From the NCBI GenBank assembly GCA_903813345.2, contig CAIIXF020000001.1, positions 28,387,915-28,451,914 of the forward strand: DNA of 64,000 nt, read 5' to 3'. Position 1 is the stretch's first letter. The number at the start of each line of letters is the position of its first letter. Below, one piece after another: positions 50,846 to 64,000 of the stretch. The position numbers and the translations under genes were made by a program. This DNA is from Owenia fusiformis (lineage: Eukaryota; Annelida; Polychaeta; Sabellida; Oweniidae). The notes under the pieces are model-generated. The model saw only the letters and a list, made by a program, of their open reading frames with translations, was not told the DNA's origin and made no database searches.

Positions 50846-51597
50846 GATAAGGCTTTACAGTCCTTTATTGTTGTACTATGAGATATTGATTTAACTTATT
50901 CAACTTTAATATGCATTCAATAGGCTCATAGGGAGCTTTTATGTGTATGTACAATGTAGTCAGGCTATTTCTCTGGATCACATTTCATACTATACCACGA
51001 GATCTATTGATCATAAACTATTTATATTTCCTATACATAGTGTGTCCTTATGAATAAATCTGAAAACTTAATGCTCCTATTTCAGAGGTAAACTGTCGTG
51101 AAATTTTCTTCAGTTACTTTTTTTTAAGTTTTTTTTACTCAAACTGTTCAGAAAGAAATCCAGGTATAATTTTAATCTCCTCTTGCAAAAACCAATTTCA
51201 TTATTTATTAATCAGATTAATTTATTGATGATAATACACAATCCTTGAAAGCAAACTGGTTCAGCTAAAACAAATATTTGGGTAATTTAAGAATATTAAT
51301 TCAATTTCAATTGACATTAGTGCTTATAATTCACATGTAATTTATCTTTGGAGCTAGATGAGGTCAATTGTTTTCAGCTAAATCATTTTAGTATACAGAA
51401 ATGCTCAAAATCATGAGAATTCAAAATGAAGTCATCCACTTTAATGAGATAAAATCATAATTCTTGGATCTTTTAGAGACTAGGGAGGGAATGCCTGAGC
51501 AAAACCATTGTAAAGTTTTGACATTTTTTAAGTTATATCTCAGAACGATCAAAAATACAGAGGATGTAAAATGAAGAGGAACTACCAAAAGAAGGGA

Positions 51598-52382
51598 TTA
51601 AGTTTCTCCCTTATGTTAAGGGAAACTATTTACAGCCTTCAATCAGTTTGTCTTGGACCACTATTCTTAGAACATACTGAGTATCTTTATCCAAGAATTT
51701 ATTGTTTTTAAAAAAAAGAATTAGCCCAATCAAATAATGTTGAGACAATTCAATGAAGTTTCTCCCTTATGTTGAGGTAAAATGTTTACAGCCTTCTATC
51801 AGTTTGTCTTGGACCACTATTCTTAGAACATACTGAGTATCTTTATCCAAGAATTTATTGTTTTTAAAAAAAAGAATTAGCCCAATCAAATAATGTTGAG
51901 ACAATTCAATGAAGTTTCTCCCTTATGTTGAGGTAAAATGTTTACAGCCTTCTATCAGTTTGTCTTGGACCACTATTCTTAGAACATACTGAGTATCTTT
52001 ATCCAAGAATTTATTGTTTTTAAAAAAAGAATTAGCCCAATCAAATAATGTTGAGACAATTCAATGAAGTTTCGCCCTTATGTTGAGGTAAAATGTTTAC
52101 AGCCTTCTATCAGTTTGTCTTGGACCACTATTCTTAGAACATACTGAGTATCTTTATCCAAGAATTTATTGTTTTTAGAAAAAGAATTAGCCCAATCAAA
52201 TAATGTTGAGACAATTCAATGAAGTTTCTCCCTTATGTTGAGGTAAAATATTTACAGCCTTCGATCAGTTTGTCTTGGACCACTATTCTTAGAACATACT
52301 GAGTATCTTTATCCAAGAATTTATTGTTTTTAAAAAAAGAATTAGCCCAATCAAATAATGTTGAGACAATTCAATGAAGTAC
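51598..52382. repeat. ~155-bp tandem repeat, 5 copies
   Basis: GAAGTTTCTCCCTTATGTTG recurs at about 51599 (divergent), 51754, 51909, 52065 (TTCGCCC variant) and 52219. Units are more than 95% alike apart from the first and end ...AATAATGTTGAGACAATTCA. The length of an A-run varies between units. Confidence 0.9.
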
Positions 52383-52539
52383 AATACCTTTAAATCATCA
52401 AAAATCTACATTTTTGAAACCTTGGAACCTAAAATGGAATGAACTTTCATTGCCCTATATAACCTCCCATTTTAACAAGGTTGGATCTATCAAAGTAGGT
52501 ATCAGCCTTCCATAATGTGATACCTTAAACATATAAAGT

Positions 52540-52675
52540 GTCTCCCCCCAGCCAAAAATTCTTTCAAAATCATACAGGTTTACCATTCTGATCGCTTATT
52601 TCAAGTGATTTTGGCCTTTTTTAAACCAAAATTGTCAAATGTAAACCCGCCTGGAAATCTGGTTACGGCCCTGTG
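52540..52675. repeat. Degraded AGCCAGGGGGG-family element
   Basis: CCCCCCAGCCAAAAATTCTTTC, AAAATTGTCAAATGTAAACC and CGCCTGGAAA match the order of modules at 45122-45311. Confidence 0.45.
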
Positions 52676-53775
52676 CTAGGCTATCAGCCCTTCTAAAAGT
52701 GAAATATCAGGAAAAGGGTTATACTCATAGACCATAAAATCACAAACAAACATTTATATTTACATATTATACTGTTTACCTTGTATTGCTAACACTTCTG
52801 TGGTTACATACATATTAACATATTAAAGGTTGTATATAATAGAGTATTACTATTTTTACATAGATTTGTCAATCATTATTCCAAATCTTCTCATCAGTTT
52901 ACAACACGGCATGCATATATAGCTATAGCTAGATGGATCTAAAAAAATTTCACTGGTTTGGCAAAATGAGAAACAAACATATTTATAAACTTTATGAAAA
53001 AAATCAAACAAATCGTACAAAACTCAAGTTATCATTTTTTTACGGATGATACAACCTGAAGAAACATTGACCAATCAGAGTTGTGCTTTAATTCACAAAG
53101 TATATATGTACTGTCGAACTGAACTCAGGACATGGTTTTTGAAAAAACTGTTACAAAATACTAAGCAAAAATAATGAACATGGATAAGAAATTACATAGG
53201 TAGAAACATACCATTACCCTTGCTTTCATTCCACAAATATTACTTCAATGAATTATAACATTGAATTGAATGCTGTGTATTTTCTATGTGGATAATGTAC
53301 TTTTTGGATCAAATCTGACACTTATTAATTTTAGTTATAATTTCATATCATAATGTATAATGAATATCAACTATAGTATACTACTTACTGTACTGTACTA
53401 TACTGTACTGTACGTATGGGTATTTAACATTGGATATATCATTCACGTGACAACATACTGTAATATTTTGCTACTGCATAAGTCCACTCACTACCCATCA
53501 TCTCAGATGCACCTCTTATCAATTTCGATTTTGACCAGGATGAAGAGGGTTTCTAGGATTCAAACTTATGAACTTCTGTTGTTCCATTCGTGAACAATTC
53601 AGTATGTTATCATGAACTATGAACAATTCTGAATGCTCAATCAAGCGTTAACAATTCTGTATGTTCACTCGAGCTATCCACATATTGTTCAGCTGTTGAT
53701 GTTGTCTTGTATAGTTCTTCATGGACAGGATCTAGAGAGTTCATTACGAGATGAATCCTTGGTTCCTCATTGGCT

Positions 53776-60395
<6,620 letters not shown>

Positions 60396-60436
60396 TTAAA
60401 TTCTAATCTCATTCAAGAACATGCGTGAACATTGTC

Positions 60437-61590
60437 ACGGTCATATCAGGCTTTAACATTACCATGGTCATGACAGGCTATGCAACATAATATAGCATTG
60501 TCACAGTCATATCAGGCTTTAACATTACCACGGGCATGTCAGGTCTTGCAATATAGTATAGCATTGTCACAGTCATATCAGGGTTGAACATAACCACGGT
60601 CATGTCAGGTCTTGCAATATAATATAGCATTGTCAGGGTCATATCAGGCATTAATATTACCACGGTCATGTCAGGTCTAGCAATATAGTATAGCATTGTC
60701 AGGGTCATATCAGGCTTTAACATTACCACGGTCATGTCAGGTCTTGCAATATAGTATAGCATTGTCATGGTCATATCAGGCTTCAACATTACCACGGTCA
60801 TGACTAGTTCAACAAGTTAAACCCAATACCACGGCTTTCATTTATTAATCTGACTGTTCTTGTTGACGTGGTTGGGTTTAACTTCCGTGCTATGCTTTCA
60901 TTTGTTGCAAATTCTCACTATCAGTTATTAATAAAACGCGCATAGAAATCCATGCGCTGGCAAAGGCCACCATTAATTTTTTTGCATCAAGGGCCGTATA
61001 GGCACGGATGTTAAGGACAGGGTGCATGTTGGGAAATTTTCTGCATTCCTCAATTGAGTCACATGTTATTTTTCAAACATGAATAACTCCTTCCCCACAT
61101 TGTCTACATCTTCCAAGTTTGCACAAAGAGTGCACTTCTGTGCCTAGAAAAGCCTTGTGAGAAGGTTTGTTTTGTAAAATGTATAAAAAATGAGAAAATT
61201 CAGTGAAAAAAATTTCTGAAAATTTTCTGATTTTTTTCACTGAATTTTCTTGTTTTTTATACACTTTATCAAAACATTCTTCTCACAAGTCTTTTCTAGG
61301 CACATAAGTGCACTCTTTGTGCAAAACTGGAAGATATAGACAATGAAGGGAAGGAGGGATTCTTGTTTGAAAAATAACATGTGACTCAATTGAGGAATGC
61401 AGAAAATTTCCCATCATGCACCCTGACCTTAAACCTAGGGCGGGCCACAAACTATGTCAGATAAGAAATAAGGCCCAGACTAGGTTTAACTTGTTGAACT
61501 AGGTCATGACAGGCCATGCAATATATAGCATTGTCCCGTTATACAAGACTATCACAATAACACTACCACGGTCATGGCAGGATCCTTGCG
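60437..61590. repeat. 60-bp tandem array interrupted by a DNA element
   Basis: Unit: GTCATGTCAGGTCTTGCAAT, ATAGTATAGCATTGTCA, GGTCATATCAGGCTTTAACA, TTACCACG. About six copies lie at 60437-60804. After the inserted element the array continues briefly (61502-61590, ACAGGCCATGCAATATATAG). It lies in the 5' UTR intron of AP2M1. Confidence 0.8.
60805..61501. mobile_element. 697-bp non-autonomous DNA element with 19-bp TIRs and 9-bp target duplication
   Basis: TAGTTCAACAAGTTAAACC (60805-60823) is perfectly complementary to 61483-61501. The direct repeat GGTCATGAC lies on both sides (60796-60804 and 61502-61510). A 9-bp duplication suggests a Mutator-like (MULE) or Merlin-like origin. No transposase. 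Its interior holds a second large hairpin, 61017-61428, with ~200-bp arms (GTGCATGTTGGGAAATTTTC against GAAAATTTCCCATCATGCAC). Confidence 0.8.
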
Positions 61591-62047
61591 AAACTTAAAA
61601 ACACTAAATAACACGGTGACGGTTGTGCAAGGCATAAGTCTTGCAACAGATAGGGTCAAGAAGTGATACAGGAAAGGTGATTCAGATTTTCACTGCCCTA
61701 GGGACTGTAGTAAAATGATGGTGATGCCTGTGCTACAGTTTGAGGTTTATGAGAGAACTTTTATTAGAGACCATACTCCAAAGAGAGGTCTAGATGGCTA
61801 GACCTATAGCCTAGACCTAAAAATATAATGGACGGAGGGAGTAGAAAAATCGATCGAATATTTCCTCATTTTCTAAAGAGCTACTGTTTTCTATATCAAT
61901 AAGGCTGGAACATAAACCCAAATGGATCAAAATCAGTGAGTATTATGTAGATCTATCTATCAGCCACAGACTTACTTGAATTTTTTGACAACTGCCTGAT
62001 CTATAACTGTTTTAGTGATAAATTAAAAAAAGTGGGAGTTTACTCAC

Positions 62048-62110
62048 CAATGGCGGACCGACTCGGTAATTTCCGGTGAAGAATTTTACATAAAAATTAG
62101 AATATTTTTT
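62048..62110 (-). promoter_or_regulatory. AP2M1: Probable AP2M1 5' non-coding exon and promoter
   Basis: On the minus strand ...CGGTCCGCCATTG|GTGAGT gives a strong donor at 62047. It would splice to the acceptor before 60365, 18 nt upstream of the ATG. An ETS-type ACCGGAAAT lies at about 62070-62079. The transcription start is not defined. Confidence 0.55.
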
Positions 62111-62257
62111 ATAAACTGATTAATCCGTTATGCTAATATAGACTAAGAAATAATTTCTTGTTAAAATATACATGAAATAATTGCTTATAATAAATTATCG
62201 ATCTCCGGAATCATCCGAACCATATCACGTGATCTTCCTCTTTACCAAAAAGTCGAC

Positions 62258-62266
62258 ATGGCTCCA
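62258..62266 (+). CDS. Possible first coding exon of a divergent gene (Met-Ala-Pro)
   Basis: AAAGTCGACATGGCTCCA|GTGAGT: a start codon in good context, three codons, then a strong donor, about 200 bp upstream of the AP2M1 first exon on the opposite strand. A pyrimidine tract CTTCCTCTTTACC (62234-62246) sits just before it, reminiscent of a 5' TOP leader. No downstream exon was found in the window. This is a motif-level guess. Confidence 0.35.
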
Positions 62267-62628
62267 GTGAGTATTTTTATCTCCGAAGATTTTGCTGTTT
62301 TCTTACTACCTTTCCCACTTTTGCATGAAATAAAATGTAAGATGGTGTAATGACATATCATGCACACGACTGTCATATTTTTTCTTGCTATTCAATCTAT
62401 GTAATAAGAGAAATCAATTGTTTTATCCACGAATTTTTTCCCTCCAGATTTCCGAACTCGATCCAACATGATTTTTTCAATCCCCCATCGAAATCCAGTG
62501 CCATCCGTTCGAACTGACATCTCATTCGTTACAACAATTATTTCATCTTACAGCTTCTTATTTTTATAGTTGTTCATATTTCGTCTTCGTGTTAAAAATG
62601 AGAAACTATTGAATAAATTAGTCAGGAA
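62267..62628. other. Sequence between the putative divergent exon and the LINE
   Basis: AT-rich; would be intron 1 of the divergent gene. Nothing else recognised. Confidence 0.4.
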
Positions 62629-63704
62629 AAAGTGGAAACCGAACTTAGCAACTTAAAAAGCCACAAAGCAGCCGGCCCAGATGGGATACAAGCAAGGGTC
62701 CTCAAGGAAGCTGCCAAGGAGCTAGCTTCTCCACTTGCCATACTGTACACTAAATGTATGGAACAGGGTGAACTACCACGGGACTGGAAGGATGCAGTAG
62801 TGACACCTATCTTTAAGAAAGGAAGGAAGTCATCCCCAGCTAACTACCGCCCAGTCAGTTTAACATGCATTGCATGTAAGATTATGGAAACACTGGTGAG
62901 AGCAGACCTGTTGGACCATTTGGTGTCAAACAACATTTTGTCAGATGATCAACATGGATTTTCCCCCTCCCGTTCATGTTGTACACAATTGTTGACAGTA
63001 CTAGAGGACTGGACAAGTATACTTGATAGAGGAGATCAAGTGGACTGCATATATTTTGACTTTAGCAAGGCGTTTGACTCCGTGCCACATAACAGAATGC
63101 TAGAGAAGCTGGAAAAACTTGGAATTGATGGGAATCTACTGGCCTGGTTAAAGGCGTTTGTACTAGGCAGGAGGCAAAGAGTTCGGATCAATAATAAACT
63201 GTCCGATTGGAAGCCAGTATCCAGTGGTATACCCGAAGGCTCCGTGCTCGGGCCGATGATATTCATACTATATATAAACGACCTCCCAGAGACAGTACAT
63301 AACACTATCAAGATGTTTGCAGACGACACCAAAGTGTATGCCACCGTTAACTGCAACGAAGATGCCAAGAAGTTACAGGAGGATGTTGACAGTCTCATGA
63401 AATGGTCGGCTAGGTGGCTGCTCAAATTCAACGAAAATAAATGCAAAACCATGCATCTGGGAAACAAGAATATTAATAAAGATTACTACATGAATGACAC
63501 TAAAATAGAAAATGTTAACGAGGAGAAAGATCTTGGAGTCATAATAGACAAAGAACTGAACTTCCATAAACAAGTATCCATGTGTGTTAATAAAGCAAAT
63601 CAGATCCTAGGAGCAATGAAGCACACACTCACATACAGAGATAGTGACATATTCATAAAGCTCTACAAGACCTTAGTTAGACCCCACCTAGAATATAACA
63701 ATGA
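62629..63704 (+). mobile_element. Truncated non-LTR retrotransposon reverse transcriptase (CR1/Jockey type)
   Basis: About 358 codons of reverse transcriptase: SHKAAGPDGI, NYRPVSLT, QHGFSPSRSC, YFDFSKAFDSVPH, GIPEGSVLGPMIF, the catalytic MFADDTKVY with the FADD box, then KDLGVIIDKEL and RPHLEYNN. The frame enters without a start codon (GTG at 62632), so endonuclease and 5' parts are missing. It is open throughout the RT domain, suggesting fairly recent insertion. RT similarity stops after RPHLEYNND, where a small inverted-repeat element begins. The apparent extension of the frame to 63819 is that element, not RT. Confidence 0.9.
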
Positions 63705-63706
63705 CC

Positions 63707-63895
63707 CCTGTTACACAGGCCAGTTGAAATGCTTCGTTACGAAGCAATTTGACAAAAAGCTTCGTAACGAAGCAATTTTGGGCCAGTGTAACACCTCCGC
63801 CTTCGTTAGAAAAGCTTAGTTGATAACGAAGCAATTGAGTAGAAAATTCAACGAAGGTTAGGTCCCAACGAAGCTTTTTTGGCCTGTGTAACAGG
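63707..63895. repeat. 189-bp inverted-repeat element truncating the RT
   Basis: CCTGTTACACAGGCC (63707-63721) and its perfect complement (63881-63895). The interior is full of GCTTCGTTACGAAGC-type palindromes, and GCCAGTGTAACACC near 63783 is a degenerate internal end. After it the RT does not resume; GCTTCGTTAG continues at 63898, so the element may be longer or tandem. Confidence 0.7.
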
Positions 63896-64000
63896 TAGCT
63901 TCGTTAGAAATTGCTTAGTTGGCGGTTTGCGCATGCGCGTAACAAAGAGCACATTCATCATTTTGTATTAAATGAGAGGAATTGCGAGGAAAGAACATGT

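Larger units (their letters stand above)
50846..53775. other. Intergenic region between the 179-aa gene and AP2M1
   Basis: Holds a tandem array (51598-52382), a GTAAACCCGCCTGG-type repeat (52540-52675) and AT-rich sequence. The AP2M1 3' UTR should occupy part of 53775 downwards. TACTGTACTGTACTATACTG simple sequence lies near 53380-53415. No coding exon seen. Confidence 0.5.

Noticed and set aside
60478-60801. 107-codon open frame with PDMTVVMLKPDMT repeats
   Set aside because: This is the translation of the 60-bp intronic satellite; the period is again a multiple of three.
63705-63819. RT protein continuing to 63819
   Set aside because: After RPHLEYNND the frame reads through the inverted-repeat element, and RT similarity stops.

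Overview
This is a eukaryotic, intron-rich, AT-rich metazoan window. Consensus GT-AG introns, long introns packed with short inverted-repeat elements, a (TCCG)n-bearing repeat, a tRNA-derived SINE and a Jockey/CR1-type LINE fragment suggest a marine invertebrate such as a mollusc, brachiopod or hemichordate. I cannot fix the phylum from sequence alone.

Layout. (1) 460-15890, minus: POLR1A, the largest subunit of RNA polymerase I, with 26 coding exons visible; the C-terminus lies beyond the left edge. (2) 15900-25600: repeat-rich intergenic DNA. It holds a 4,075-bp DNA transposon (21053-25127) with 69-bp perfect terminal inverted repeats and a 5-bp target duplication. That transposon carries a small zinc-finger-type gene, which is itself split by a 771-bp foldback element with an 8-bp target duplication. 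(3) 25651-43742, plus: pirin (PIR), 8 coding exons, 309 aa. Its roughly 9.8-kb third intron hosts, on the opposite strand, a two-exon gene for a 1,083-aa protein with a GlnD-like nucleotidyltransferase motif and TPR repeats. Its fifth intron begins with a 63-bp minisatellite. (4) 47871-50691, minus: a 3-exon, 179-aa unrecognised protein, possibly ciliary. (5) 53776-62048, minus: AP2M1, the mu subunit of clathrin adaptor AP-2, with a tandemly duplicated, apparently mutually exclusive exon. A possible divergent gene starts at 62258. (6) 62629-63895: a truncated LINE reverse transcriptase ended by a small inverted-repeat element.

The most unusual signal is that two unrelated genes, POLR1A and PIR, each have the 3' end of a coding exon together with its 5' splice site amplified in a tandem repeat directly downstream. 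In PIR this gives 40 in-register copies of the donor at an exact 63-bp period. In POLR1A it gives three extra donors at a 194-bp period. Both arrays place strings of near-identical decoy splice donors beside the real one.

Exon boundaries were read by eye from splice consensus plus reading-frame continuity. For POLR1A, PIR, AP2M1, the TPR gene and the 179-aa gene, the exon lengths sum to whole numbers of codons.
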